Assembly (NCBI RefSeq): GCF_003265705.1
Contig: NW_020312894.1
Span: 2,354,857 to 2,418,856, forward strand
Length of the DNA: 64,000 nt
Reading direction: 5' to 3'
Source: Callorhinus ursinus
Lineage: Eukaryota > Chordata > Mammalia > Carnivora > Otariidae
Of this stretch, positions 43,523 through 55,607 are shown piece by piece (the first letter of the stretch is position 1; every line of letters begins with the position of its first letter). Position numbers and translations under genes: made by a program. The notes under the pieces were generated by a model. That model searched no databases. It had not been told where the DNA came from and was given only the letters and a program-made list of their open reading frames with translations.

Positions 43523-45879
43523 CACCTGCTTCGGGCGTGCGTCCCAACTAGTGCCCAGTGAGTGTGCACTGAGCCACATTGAACCCTGTGCCAGAATCCT
43601 TTTCTGTCCCTTCCTCACCGCAGCCTAGCCTTGCATGTAAAATGCACCTAATAAAAGCGAAGGTTGTTGCACAGACTGGCAATAAGTACTAAGTGCCTTG
43701 GATCCTAGACATATACAGAAGCTCATCATCAGTGAAATACGATTATCATCATCCTTAGAATGGAGTAGCGCAAGGTGACTTTTATTGCTAATGTTTCACA
43801 TTATTGGTATACTGCATGTCTTTTTTGACTTGTAAATTTTCTTTAAAAAATTAAAAATATAGAAATATTTTGAGGAAAACTCAATATGTATCCTGAATAA
43901 CCAACTAAATCAAGCCTGAGCCTTGCTGCCTTGGAAGATCTATGCACTAAGTCTAAATATCTCTGCAAATGATAATCTGTTTTAAAATAATCATCTACTG
44001 TGAAATCCATAAATTGCAAGTCATAATGAGGAGAGTGATCCATGAGAGACTCTCCCAGGGGATATTTCCACATAGAAGTCTTGGATTGATTCACAGCTTT
44101 GAATTTCAGGAAAGTAAGTCAAGCAATTCTAAAGGGGCCTGTCAGCTCTGTGCCAGTTTTCGGTACGTTCTGAAAGATGCTTTGATCTAATTTATGAAAA
44201 GAAGTGCTGCAGGCTTGAGGAATGAAAAGCCAGAGAGCACCCATAACTCACTAGGAGCGCCGGAGCACCCCTGCAGCCCACGTCAGACTTGGGGTGAAGG
44301 CTGTTCATCCTGGCCCCACGGCCATGCTCACACGAGAATGTTCTGCCGAGCCTGGCGGGTCTCAAAACCTATGGCCTCGGCTGTTCTATCAAGGTCCCTG
44401 CCTGGACTTATTTCTGTAAAAAGATAGGCATTTTAGTTTAAAAAGTGAACAACGGAGCTTTGATTATCAAAGAAGAACCTATTCATTTTCTTGTAAAAAA
44501 GAATGACATCAGTGTAAGAACTCAGCAGCTGAGTTATTTTGGAAGTTAATGCAACATATAAAATTATTTTGGAAGTGTATGCAATGTATAAAAGGATTTT
44601 TAAAAAGTCTCTTCCAATTTAAATGTTACGTCTTGAAAGTGTTACAAAATATATGTTAGTTTGTCAAAGAAAATACAGAAATCGTTTCCTTGTTTGAGGA
44701 TGAATCCGGGGCTTGCTACTTTGTCTGGTACATTGGGAATTGTCAGTTTTAAAGCTGATTTTACCATTATCTGAAGATCAGAGCACCACAGGCTCCCTGT
44801 AGACCATCCCTCCTGCCCTGGGCCCTCTTGGCTGCAGCTGGGGCCCTCGAGGGCAGTGTTGGGGCTAGAACCCCCTTGTCTGGACCACCTGTGTCAGGTG
44901 GGACAAATTCCTGTGTCACGCAGGGTTGTCCCCGGAAAGTGGGTCCTGAACGTCAGGAGGGGTGGAAGCACAAGACTGGAGTCAGAGGAAAGGACTGGAA
45001 GCTAGGTGCAAGTCCTCCAGGGCATCTCTGTGCTCCAGGGTGATAGCCACTAAAGCCCCCTCCTGGGAGATGTGAAGGGCAAAGGGGGGAGAGGCATAGG
45101 AGGCAGGCTTCCTAGCTAGCTGGGGGAACACGGCGGGGCTGTGTCTCCTGGCAGCTCTCAGGTCCTGCTGTCCCCCACACCCCACGCAGGGCAGGCAGTG
45201 TGGACACGTGCACCTGCACACTAAGCAGGTCGACTCTTTCTGGACCAGGTTTGTCTGGTCATTCACACTTCTGCAAATGAAACAAGAGGACAACAGCTGG
45301 ACCTCTGTTCAGACATCACGTGCAAAGTCCTGTTCTCCTCCGGTTAAATTTAAAGTCATCTGGAAACCAGCCTGGACCCGGTCACATTTCTGCTGTAGAG
45401 TTCCTGATGACCCTCTTCGGAGTCGACACAGCACAGCTCAGAAGCAGCAAATGCAACTGCGTCACCGTGTTGGCAGGGACCGTAGTGATAAAGCAACACG
45501 TCCTGAGCTAGAACCCCGACTTGGGAAGACAAGACACCAGGGGCTGCACAGGGGCACTGAACCAGAGATGTCGTCACTGACACGGCTGAAGGCTCCGGGC
45601 TGCGGCCACGCAGACCCAGGGCAGCCGGAGCCCGGCCGCGAGTGCAGGAGCCTGTGGTCTGCTGGCGGACTCGCTGGGCTGACTGAGGGCATCACATGTT
45701 TTAAATGTTAAATGAAGGCATCTCTGTGCCGCCAACTTCTGACATTCCTGGATTACCCGTGGCAAATGCACTCATTGATTCAGGGCGAAATGGCCACCAT
45801 CGAGAACCTAGTCGTGTCCAAGAGTTAAGAGCATTTTTAAAAATCAAGAATATGACAATGCTTAGAAAACAAGTACTTT
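43523..45879. other. Long unassigned stretch
   Basis: About 2.4 kb. 43840-44180 and 44420-44770 are AT-rich, with TTATTTTGGAAGT-type text duplicated at about 44534 and 44568. 44800-45700 is GC-rich with chance open frames (up to 167 codons, + strand, 45208-45711) lacking a recognisable domain. No transposon called. Confidence 0.35.
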
Positions 45880-46135
45880 TACTTTTTAATTAATATACTT
45901 TATTTTTTGGAGCAATTTTAGGTGCGCAGCAGAACTGAATGGATGATTTAGATTGCTCGCTGCCTGCAACCCCGCTCACCCACAGCCTTGCCCACCATCA
46001 GCAGCCCCACCTGGTGGCACATTTCTCACAATCAAGGAACCGAGTAGATAGGGTTCACTCTTGCTGCTGCACACACTGTGGGTTTGGACAGAGGTGTGAT
46101 GGCATGTATCCACCACCATTTTGATTTTTAGAAGC
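45880..46135 (-). mobile_element. Old L1 3' UTR (L1MB/MC-like), antisense
   Basis: Complement landmarks: 'TTAATATACTTTATTTTTTG', 'GAGCAATTTTAGGTGCGCAG', 'CACCTGGTGGCACATTT', 'AGGGTTCACTCTTGCTG' and 'TGGGTTTGGACAGAGGTG'. Fits an L1M 3' UTR with many substitutions. Confidence 0.78.
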
Positions 46136-46153
46136 CCAGCTTATTGAAAGAGA

Positions 46154-46730
46154 AGGGTATTCCAAAGATCAAAATGTAGTGATCCAAAGGGGCCCCTGCA
46201 CCCCAGTGTTCATAGCAGCAATGTCCGCAATAGCCAAACTGTGGGAGGAGCTGAGATGCCCTTCAGCAGATGAATAGATAAAGAAGATGTGGTCCATATA
46301 TACAAGGGAAGATTACTCAGCCATCAGAAAGGATGAATACCCAACTTTTGCATCAACATGGATGGGACTGGAGGGTATTATGCAGAGCGAAATTAGTCAA
46401 GCAGATAAAGACAATTATCATACGGTTTCACTCATATGTGGAATATAAGAAATAGTGCAGAGCACCATAGGGAAAGGGAGGGAAAACTGAATGGGAAGTC
46501 ATCAGAGAGGGAGACAAACCATGAGAGACTCTGGACTCCGGGAAACGAACTGAGGGTCACGGAAGGGAGGGGGTGGGGGGATGGGGTAAGCGGGTGATGG
46601 GCATTAAGGACGGCACGTGATGGAATGAGCACTGGGTGTTATATGCAACTGATGAATTATTAAACACTACATCTGAAACAAATGATGTGCTATATGTTGG
46701 CTAATTGAATTTAAAAAAGAAGAAGAAAAG
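46154..46730 (+). mobile_element. 5'-truncated L1 (carnivore type), ORF2 3' end plus 3' UTR
   Basis: Starts in the ORF2 C-terminal region (GGTATTCCAAAGATCAAAAT, 'TTCATAGCAGCAATGTCCGC', 'CAACATGGATGGGACTGGAG'). It continues through the 3' UTR G-rich block (46560-46590) and 'AGCACTGGGTGTTATATGCA' to an AAAAAAGAAGAAG end. Same family as the full-length L1 above. No convincing TSD. Confidence 0.9.
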
Positions 46731-47559
46731 AGGAGCATTTTTAGGAATTTCTGGGGTGAGGCCCCCCAGACCTAGGACGGCCCAGCGTATGAAGAATCAG
46801 GCATGGGAAAGCACACAGAGGAGTTTTGCAGAGAATCCTAGTGTGGGAAGGACACAGGCGTGAGGCACAGGCCCTGGTGCACGGGACAGGGAGAGCCTCC
46901 CCAGCTGTGGGGAAGGAAGGGGACGATGCAACGAGCGGATCATTGCTTCCCCAGAATGTGCCCTAATCCCTGCGAATGTTACCCTTTGGCAAATGGGACT
47001 TCGCTGCCCAGCCCTAGGAAGCTCGCACAGACAGGGTCAGAGAGAGTTTAGATCAGAGGATCCCACTCTTCTGTCGCCCTCCCTGGGTGGGGTGAGGACA
47101 GAAGGTACAGTGCAGAAACACCCACATGTGTTTGACAGACGCGAATCCACTCGCAGTGTGACCCCGAGGCCCTGCAGCCACACAACCTACTCCAGACCAC
47201 GCTGAGAGCGGGCCCTGCTCACAGCCTGGTCACCAAGAAGACTTTACTGTCCCCCTGGTGAGCGGGCCCTGGACCTGTACTCGGTCATGTCTTGCTCGGG
47301 GAACTTTCCCATTTTTACCCTGTGTTAGCCCTTTGGTGCTTCCTCAGGATGGATGCTCTTGAGGAAAATCAACCAAGGTGGGGGCACTAGGAGTTCTAAA
47401 GAAGAGGGCAGAATGGTGGGCTTCACTGCAATTGGCCATTGTGCAGACAAGTGGGAAGTGAGAGCCCTGCAGCCTCCAGAAAGGTAAGTGCAAAGGCCCT
47501 GGGGTAGGAATGTTCTTGGATTGGAATGTTCAAGAAACACTAGATGTGCTGCTTTACAC
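46731..47559. other. Unassigned stretch
   Basis: No element or gene recognised. Confidence 0.35.
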
Positions 47560-47685
47560 ACAGCTAGAGCCCTAGAGCCTTGAACAGTGCCTGACACATG
47601 GTAGGTAATGATAAATATTTGTTGAATGAATAAACAAAGCCTAAGACATTCAGTAAACATTTGTTGAGTGAAATGAATGTGCACT
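47560..47685 (+). mobile_element. LINE-2 3' end (sense)
   Basis: 'CTTGAACAGTGCCTGACACA' followed by 'GGTAGGTAATGATAAATATTTGTTGAATGAATAAA' is the standard L2 3' terminus. A second 'TAAACATTTGTTGAGTGAA' follows, a partial duplicate of the tail. Confidence 0.75.
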
Positions 47686-48679
47686 GCCTTTTAAATATGG
47701 AAAGTATTAAAGGAATGGCCAGTCCCTGCCTGGAGGCCTCAGAGCCTTGGGGAGGCAATAATACTGATATGAAAAAGGCTCAAGTACAATAAAAGAGTAA
47801 GCCCCAGAGATGGTGAATCTGCCCCCAGGGTCACGCATAGAAATAATGACAGATCTCTGAATGAATAGAGCTCCCACAGTGTTGAAATTTCACACAGGAA
47901 ACCACAATTATTGTGAATAAATGAAGATAGAATCTTGCTGGCCTCCCTGCGGAGGAATCCAGAAATGGCCTGTGCACCCCCGACGGGCTTGCTAGGGAAC
48001 GGACATCACTGGCACTCGTAGCTCCAGAAGATTCTCTGCACTGCGGGAGCTGTCCGCATGGCCCACTGCAGACGGCTGGGAGACAAAGGGCCAATATCCT
48101 CATCTGACCGCGGCTGACCTGCAGGGAAATGGAGTTCCCTGGCACCAATTTGAAAATACACAATTCAAAAAAGTAATTTCAGCAGTATTTACAGATGTCA
48201 GCTGTCTGATTTACTGCCATCCTTCATCTCAGAAATAGCTGCCTGCCATTCACCCGCCCGCTAGAGACTGACACGGAGGCTTCCCCCCGACACGATGCTT
48301 CGTCAAGTAGAGTCTATTCTTGTCCTGGCCACATTTCAAAGTCAGAAGGTTATTTTCAAGTTCTTCCTCCAAACTCCTGCCCAGATAGGCTTACATAGAA
48401 CTTTTAAAGAAATGATAAAAGGGGCGCAGATTTATTCGTGAAGGTCCCTGGTGAACACACGCTAACGGAAAGTGCAACAGAGGCGCAAAAACGCCCGTTG
48501 TCTCCAGGCTGAGGGGCTGATTGTCCTTTAGCGGAAATGTTTTCACCCAACGGGGCATGGCCCGTGGCTGGGGATGGCCGTTGGCACTCCAGCACAGGTC
48601 TGGAAGAGCTGTCTCCGTTCTTGGTTGAGCTGCGGTCCTGCCACAGAGCTCAGAGAAGGTGGCCCAGCTGCTGCCTGGA
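47686..48679. other. Unassigned stretch
   Basis: Mixed-composition DNA; no repeat or coding unit recognised. Confidence 0.35.
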
Positions 48680-49003
48680 ACATTCGCGTCCTGGGGCCAC
48701 CGCCGTAGCCAATTCCTGAAAACTGAAATGTTCCCTCTCAGCCCTGGAGCCGGCAGCCTGGAGCCAAGGTGGTGGCAGGCTGTGCTCTCCCTGGGCGCTG
48801 CAGGGTGGGGGCGGAGCAGGGGTCCTTCCTGCCTCTTCCAGCTTTGGTGGCTCCGGGCATTTACTTGGCTTGTGGCTGCAGCCCTCCCGTCTCTGCCTCT
48901 GTCTTCATGTGGCTTCTCTATGTCTCTGTCTTCTCTGTTGTCTCTTAGAAGGACGCCATCACTGGAATCAGGGCCCCCCTAATCCAGGATGCTCTCATCT
49001 CAA

Positions 49004-49020
49004 GATCCTTAACTAATTTC
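49004..49020 (+). repeat. SINE TSD, left copy
   Basis: GATCCTTAACTAATTTC matches 49217-49233 perfectly (17 bp). Confidence 0.95.
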
Positions 49021-49216
49021 TTTTTTAAAAAAGATTTTATTTATTCATTTGAGAGAGAGAGACAGAAAGAGCACAAGCAGGGGGAGAGGCAGAGTGAGAG
49101 GGAGAAGCAGAGTTCCCGCTGAGCAGGGAGCTCGACGTGGGGCTCGATCCCAGGACCTGGAGATCAAGACGTGAGCCAAACACAGATGCTTAACCGACTG
49201 AGCCATCCAGGTGCCC
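49021..49216 (-). mobile_element. can-SINE inside an MLT1 LTR (antisense)
   Basis: Reverse complement of a can-SINE: TTTTTTAAAAAAGATTTTAT, GA-rich block, 'GGGCTCGATCCCAGGACC' and head 'CGACTGAGCCATCCAGGTGC'. The perfect 17 bp TSD shows insertion into the LTR. Confidence 0.96.
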
Positions 49217-49328
49217 GATCCTTAACTAATTTCATCTGCAAAGATCCTTTTTCTAAATAAGGTCACATTCACAGATTCCAGAGTTAGGATGTGGACATAT
49301 CTTTTGGGGGACCACCCTTCAACCCACC

Positions 49329-50958
49329 GGACCATGAGGCTTCCCCAGCATCTCATACTCAAAAATTGCAGCCAACACACTCATGGGGTTTCCACCTTTC
49401 AAAAGAGAAGCATTGATCCTTCAAGCTGGGGACTTCCTCCGAGGGAGGAACTCAGTTCCTTGGTCGCACACATAGGCAATGGAGAGGATCTAGGGGCAGG
49501 GTCTCAGCTGGGATCGGGCAGTCCATCGGGAGCCCTGAGGGTGTCCTCTGGTGAGGGTGGACTAGAAGGAAGCATAGGGAGGTGAGGCCCTCAAACCTAC
49601 CGGGAGGAGTTGGTGGATGAATCCTCCAGACTCCTTGCCCCTCTGTGAGGAAACTGAGGCATACTCCACACCACCAGGGGGTGGCCCACTGCACGGTCTG
49701 TGGCTGCTTTCATGCTACGAGAAAATTGAAGAGCAGCCCCCAAGACCCTAGAGCCTGTAGGACTAAAGTGAACCATCTGGCCATTGACAGAAACTGTTCC
49801 CAGACTACTTCTGGGGGGAAATGTAGGTTTGCAGTTATTCCATGTTGAAGGAGCAGTGTTTCCTGTTTTCTCAGAAGCTAATTTCATTCCACATTTCACA
49901 TGGAATTGGCAACCTTCTGTACCACAGTCTCGGCTTGTTCCCAACCAAAGATGGTTTCTCTGTAGCTACAGATCAGTTCCCCCCGCCCAATGGGGAGAGA
50001 AGAGGGGCCATTTGGAGCGGAGCCCGGTGAGCTGAGCAGTCCTTCTAGAAGACTCCACAGCTGTCAGAGCACAGCTGTCTGGAAACAGCTTGTAAGAGTC
50101 CCCGAGTCAACTGCTTGATCGGTGGCACCATCTCCAACGTTAGGAGCCTCTGCGGTCCTCTTCACGCTCATCCTTAGCAGTGCTGCATGGTTGCTCACCT
50201 GCCTCGTTCCTTCTGCCTCATCAGAAGATCAGTGTTCAAAGTATCAACTTCCAGATGAAATAAAAGGGACTTTTATTGGTGTCCTGTTCATTAAGGATGC
50301 CCTAAGTTCATCATTTCACATTTTAAAAAAAGAAGTCATCTTGTGTGTCATGCACTCAGACTACTGGTGCCTCTGCAACTGAGCACACAGGATGCATGAG
50401 AGCATGTGTGCACGTGTGCCCGTGTGTGTGTGCATGTGCGTGTTGGGGCGTGACCGTCAGCCTTCAGACACTTTAGATAGTCCTTTCCCCAGACTGGCCA
50501 GAACCTGATCAGACTCACATGAGTGCTATTCCATCGCTAAGATTCTAAACTTGGGAACCAACTTATTTTCAAATGATGACAACCATATCCCGCGTGAATG
50601 TTATTCCCAGATGCTGAGAGCCAGGGTTTGTTTAGTCTAGACAGTGAGTAAAACGTGTGAACGCAGGAAGCGTCAAATGGAAGAAGAGGGATGCTGTGGC
50701 CAGCCATATGTCATGCAAGCTCTGAGCCACATGTAGAAGAAAGCATTCGGGGTTGGGGGATATGTGTGCAGGCGTGCATGTGTGTGCATACACGGGGATG
50801 TGTGTCAAGGGGGAGGTGTGTGAAGCCTGCCACCTGAGACCAGGGCTCAGAAAAGGAGGAACTGTATGGGAAGAATGATCTTCAGAGACCAAGCCATGTC
50901 GGTTTCCTGGGAGGGTCGTTTAAGTTCAAGCAACAGCATCCAATGTGCAGCAAGACGC
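49329..50958. other. Unassigned stretch with TG-rich patches
   Basis: Contains TG/GT-rich microsatellite-like patches at 50400-50445 and 50760-50820, and a CTCF-like CCACCAGGGGGTGGC at 49671-49685. No gene or transposon recognised. Confidence 0.4.
49671..49685 (+). promoter_or_regulatory. CTCF-like motif (candidate)
   Basis: CCACCAGGGGGTGGC closely resembles the CTCF core. Sequence resemblance only. Confidence 0.35.
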
Positions 50959-51112
50959 ACAGGAGCCTGGAGCCCGGGCCCAGAGGAACCGGGCTGACAC
51001 CTGTCCACGTACAGGAGGCTGGAGCCCGGGCCCAGAGGAGCCGGGCTGACACCTGTCCACGTACAGGAGCCTGGAGCCCGGGCCCAGAGGAGCCGGGCTG
51101 TCACCTGTCCAC
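50959..51112. repeat. 52 bp tandem repeat, three copies
   Basis: Units start with ACAGGAGCCTGGAGCCCGGG at 50959, 51011 and 51063, and each ends in CACCTGTCCAC. Copies differ at only one or two positions (C/G in the first block, A/G near the middle, A/T in the last copy). They are non-coding, with a period not divisible by three, and recent by divergence. Confidence 0.92.
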
Positions 51113-51278
51113 CAGCAGCTGACTTTGTGACCTTAGGGTCATCCTTTCTTTAAATTGTTTTCTTCTCTGTGAAACAGGGAGGGTACTGACACCTCTCTCA
51201 GGGGCTTAAAAAAAGATACTAAATGCTCAGCTCAATATCTGGCATATTATAAATGTTCTAAAAATATTATTGCTGGTA
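51113..51278 (+). mobile_element. MIR SINE (sense)
   Basis: Reads 'CTGACTTTGTGACCTTAGGG', 'TTCTTCTCTGTGAAACAGGG' and 'AGCTCAATATCTGGCATATT' through to an ATAAATGTT-like tail, in MIR order. Confidence 0.7.
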
Positions 51279-51329
51279 GTTGGTCCTTAATATTCATTTT
51301 AAAGTAGATGTTACTTGTTTTAGAAAAGT

Positions 51330-51880
51330 TTCAGATTTAGTTATCATGTTTCCTTGGCTCTTGTTGGCTGTGACTTTCTCTGTTTCTCTGACATTACTTG
51401 TTTCTGATGATCTTGATATTTTGAAGAACACTGGTCAGGCATTTGTAGGATGTCCCACTATTGGAATTTCTCTCCACAGTTTTATGATTAGCCTGGTCCT
51501 GAGTTGTGGGATCACAGAGTAAGGTATCATCCTTCACATCATACAAGGGTACATACCATCAACATGATGTGTCACTGTTGACTTTCACCTTGGCCATGTG
51601 TCCGGGATTTCTCCCTGCAAGCAATGCCTACTCCCCCGTCCCATCCTGCACACGTTCTAAGGAAGGCACTATGCGCAGCTCACACTTCGCTGGTGGAGAG
51701 TGATGCTGCGTCAATTATTTGGAATTACTGTGCATGGCATATTTGTCTCTTCTCCCCATTTATTAATGTACTCAAGCATTCACATCTGTACGGAATCATG
51801 GATGCATGCTTACTTCTTCATATTTGGGGGATTTATTGACATAGATTAGTATGTCCTTTGTGTGTAACGTCTCCAAATGT
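51330..51880 (-). mobile_element. Old L1 3' UTR (L1MC/MD-like), antisense
   Basis: Complement landmarks in order: 'CACTGGTCAGGCATTTGTAG', 'ATGTCCCACTATTGG', 'TCACATCATACAAGGGTACA', 'CACTGTTGACTTTCACCTTG', 'GGAAGGCACTATGCGCAGC' and 'AATTATTTGGAATTACTGTG'. Strong ordered agreement with an L1M 3' UTR despite divergence. Confidence 0.85.
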
Positions 51881-52739
51881 CTCTTGTTATGTTTGGGTTT
51901 CCCCAGGAATTCCTACTTAAATAGCATCTGTGCCTTTCAGCTCTTTCTATTCTAATAATCCACCATTATTATGCTTGAACCTGCTTGATGTGGGGGATGG
52001 GGAAGCATTCTGCAATCTGAGGATTAAATGCAAGCCTTTTACTGGGCCTGCGACCCTGGACTTGGTCTTCACACGTTGGTTTGGTTTTCTTGTTCTTGTT
52101 TTGCTCACCCGCCTGGGCGTGGGGCTCTGGTGAACCTTCTCCTGAGCACAGCCCTTCTTCGTGGTGATCATCGGGCTTGTTTCTGGATGGTCACATACTC
52201 ACTTCTCCCACCCAAGCCACAGGGAGAACCCATTCTCTGGGACAACCCAGTGGAGTTCCTGGAGGAAAACATCATGAACCTGTAGCCCCCTGAGGTGGTA
52301 GCCCCGGGGATCTCTCACACTAGCAGGCCTCCTGCAAATCACCGGCATCACCTGAAAATGTCCCATGGGTTAGGGCTGCCCTGGGTTCTGCCCCGGCGTG
52401 TGGATCTGGCTGTGAGCCAGCACTCATCCATCCTTCCAGGTGTCCCTTGGGGACAGGTGCCCTGCAAACTCAGTTCTCTGATGTTCCCTTGGTGCAGCTT
52501 TTTCTTGCTGTGAGGACAGAATGAGGATTTCCACCCTCTTCACGCGTCAGAGCTCAAACTCAAGTCCCCGTGTGCTGCTTCGGATCGCTCCTGCGGGGCG
52601 GCCAGGGACGGCAGGCCACCAGCTCCTGGGCACCACGGGACCAGGCTCCCACCTGCATGGAGTCACTGTGAGGGTACTCTACTGAGTCTGGCATGTTCTA
52701 CATGAGTGACAGAGGCTGATGGCTCATTTCTGCCGCATT
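51881..52739. other. Unassigned stretch
   Basis: Mixed composition. A short 'CATCACCTG' block near 52345 is insufficient to call a MER5-like relic. Confidence 0.35.
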
Positions 52740-53080
52740 CTGGTAATCAGAGTCAAATGTTGACAATGCCCTCAGGAGGTGCTTTAGAAAATTCTGTTTG
52801 ATAAACTAAGTAAAGTGTTATTTAGCAACTGGAAGATAATTAGGAAACAATTACTGACAGAAAAAGAAACCCCGAGTACACAGGGAGACGATTAGAATCC
52901 CGTCCAAATTTATGGTCACACCCAGAGACTGTTTTAATCCTGCGTGGCAGGAGCATATTAGAAAACGCAAATTAATGCCTCATTTGCACAACTGACCTAA
53001 TGTATTGTAGAAATATGCCTGGATTTCTAATTGCCTTATGTAATCAGAGAACGCTACAGACCCCTGTCCCTCACGGCTTG
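52740..53080. promoter_or_regulatory. AT-rich block with homeodomain-like motifs (candidate conserved element)
   Basis: A ~340 bp AT-rich block in otherwise GC-rich DNA carries several TAAT/ATTA cores (GATAATTAGG, CAATTAC, CAAATTAATGCC, CTAATTGCC) and CATTTGCA. It has no transposon signature. Such clusters are typical of developmental enhancers, but this is composition and motif evidence only. Confidence 0.3.
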
Positions 53081-54734
53081 CCAGCATAGTGCACTGGAAG
53101 CTTCCTCCTGCCATGTGTTTGCCAGAGCACCTGAGGCCAGGCCCCTTGCCCGAGACGGGGAGCCTGCTCTCCACCGAGGCCGCGTCCGCCACAGGCCTGG
53201 TGCTGGGGCAGCGATGCTTCCACCCCCGGCAAGCCCTGCTCAACCTTGGTGTCGTGCTCAGCTCCGTCCGGGGATCGGCAGGGGCCACACCTCGCCAGCA
53301 CCCTGCAATGTCGGGCCCTTTCCATGGCCGTGCAGCGCCCAGCATTTGCGCCGCCAGGGGCGGCTGTCTCCCCAGCCCCTGTCATCCGACCACGGCGTCC
53401 GCACTCTCAGGCGTGGCCCACGCTGGGACTGGGGAGGCTGCCGGGCCCCGTCCTGGGACATTCCTCTCAGTAGATGGGCCTGAAACTGGAGGCTCCAGGA
53501 CGTGGTCTGAAAGCTGAGGGCCATCGCGGTGTGTCGGACCCAGTGGCTGCATCACAGGCCCTGTGGGGACGTTCTGGTGGGACCCCGGAGGCAGGGGGAG
53601 GCAGGAAGCAGGGTGCAGAGATCAGCAAATAGAGAGTGCAATGGTATCATCACACATGCAGAACGTGTGCAAGGGGACCCGCGTGTGTGCGTGTGCATCT
53701 ATGCCCATGTGGACACTGATTCCGCAGACAAGACCCAGATGGGCTGCTGGTGACTTTCTCTCCGCTCCTGGCGGGCAGGGGGTCGGTCTGTCCTCCCACA
53801 CACCTCCCCCGACCTCCCGGACCACGTGATGCAAGGCCCCGATGCCGGCAGGCCACCCATCACCCCGGTCACCTGCTCTGCTGGCAGGTGCTTCTGAGCA
53901 CCTCGCAGGGGCCTGCACTCTGCTGGGTTCAGAAATACAGCTTCGTGTAAAACAGAAGTGGGCCTGAGTGCCCAGTCCAGGCAGAAAGACAAGCATGCAC
54001 TAATTAATCCCTTAAAAATCAATTACGAAGGTGATAAGCACTATCGAGTAAAGCAGAGTATCTGTCGTGCAAGGAAGAATGGTGGGCCCCATCTGGAGAG
54101 ACCCTAGGTGCCATGTGATCCTGTGTGTGCCTGTAAGGAGGTGTGTGAGCATGTGTGCGTGCATGTGAATACAGGTGTGTGCGCAAAGGTGTGTGCGAGT
54201 CTGTGCAGCTGTAAAGCACACACACAGGCGTGTGATTGTGTGTGTGCTGTGCAGGTGTGTTTACTGGGGTCAGGTAGAGAAAGCAAGAGAGACCAGACTT
54301 TCCTTTGGAAGTGACATGAACCCGTGGTGCCCAGATAAGCAAGAACAAGCTGGTGAGAGGAGGGGAGGGACAGACTGAGATCTGTGGTAAAGGGGACGGG
54401 CTGGAGAGGGCAGAGTGGCTAGAGGTGCCATGGGAGCAAGATGGAGGTCAGCCCAGGAGTGTGGACTGGACCCCAGGGGGAGACAGGCTGGGGTGACTGG
54501 GTGAATAGTTTCAGAGGCCACTGCGGCGGCCCGTTGGAGTCCAATCGGGGTTGGGGGAGGAGGCCCCTTAGCGGCAGACCCCCTGCCAGAAGGACCCATG
54601 AGCCCACTATGGACAGCACCAAGCGGGGTCATCACCCCCCAACTTGAGATCCCAGGTCTGCTCCGCTCCCAGTCACAGAGGGGACAGCCCTGACCCTCCG
54701 CCTGGAGCCGCGTGTCTGTGTCAGTGGGAGCTCC
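53081..54734. other. GC-rich unassigned stretch
   Basis: 53090-53490 is GC- and CpG-rich, with open frames on both strands (150 and 142 codons on +, 104-121 on -) but no recognisable domain or splice-bounded exon. A TG-rich tract at 54120-54265 and a shorter one at 53655-53705 follow. Nothing else recognised. Confidence 0.4.
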
Positions 54735-55590
54735 TGTTGGAGAGACTGGCCTTGTATCTGCGCTTTAATGTATGGCTTCTGTTTCGAGGTCATGGGGTAA
54801 TGTTACAGTTCTGTATTCAAAATGAATGTGGACATACAAAATACACAGACAGGTTAAAAATCCTTTCATCGCAGTTGCTATTTCTTTTGTTTTTTCCCCC
54901 CCTGGGTCAGAACGCACATGGTTTTAATCATGGGGAGCATATGATCATAAGCCTTAGTTTTGCACTCAACACTGTTTTGTGTACATTTTCCATATGGCTT
55001 CAGTCTCATAAATGTTTGAAGAGAGAATATATGTATACACGTATAAGCAGAGGGCCCCTACAAAACTCTCACAATATAAAGATGCATGATGCTACTGACC
55101 TTCCCCAAAACGCTGTTTACTTTTTGGAATAATCTGTTCAGTGCTCTGCACACCAGCATGACATGCGTGTACAGACTGGGTTGTATCGCTCATGTACTGC
55201 AAAGTTTGCTATGTTCCCATGTGTGTGTGCACACGCACGGGAGAGATCACTGTGCAAGCAACACGACACGGGGATTCCTACTACACTCCACGTGTGCAAT
55301 GAATGTTCCATAACGTATTCCATGACCTATGTTTGGGGGTGTCTCAATCTGTTCTGTGCCCCCCGCCTGCCCGCCCATTTTCTCCCTCTCTCTTTCGTCT
55401 GTGTGCTCTGAACTTGATGGTGAATGACCTCTCTGTCCATATCCTGAGTGACTGCCCCATTATTCTTAGGGGAGATCACTGGAATTGGAATTACTAGGTT
55501 AAAGGCTATGTTCATTTAAATATCTAATGCATATTTGTCAATTTATAATTTACAATTTTGGAACAATTTACATCCCCACTAGCAAGGCAT

Positions 55591-55607
55591 AAGAATTTCC
55601 CCATAAA
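55591..55607 (+). repeat. L1 TSD, left copy
   Basis: AAGAATTTCCCCATAAA, a perfect 17 bp match to 56197-56213. Confidence 0.96.

Larger units (their letters stand above)
48680..49328 (-). mobile_element. MLT1-type LTR (antisense), split by a SINE
   Basis: Complement landmarks of a MaLR LTR: 'GTCCTGGGGCCACCGCCGTA', 'CTCAGCCCTGGAGCCGGCAG', 'CTTCCTGCCTCTTCCAGC', 'ATCAGGGCCCCCCTAATCCA', then, after the SINE, 'ATCTGCAAAGATCCTTTTTC', 'AAGGTCACATTCACAG' and 'TCTTTTGGGGGACCACC'. The reading resumes seamlessly across the SINE. Confidence 0.85.

Noticed and set aside
45208..45711. 167-codon plus-strand open frame
   Set aside because: No motif; overlapping frames on both strands are also open, and there is no evidence of an exon.
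52310..52390. Possible second MER5-like hAT fragment
   Set aside because: Only a short 'GGCATCACCTG' core agrees; flanking order does not.
53031..53517. Several overlapping 75-150 codon frames
   Set aside because: All lie in a CpG-rich segment with frames open on both strands; none shows a known domain.
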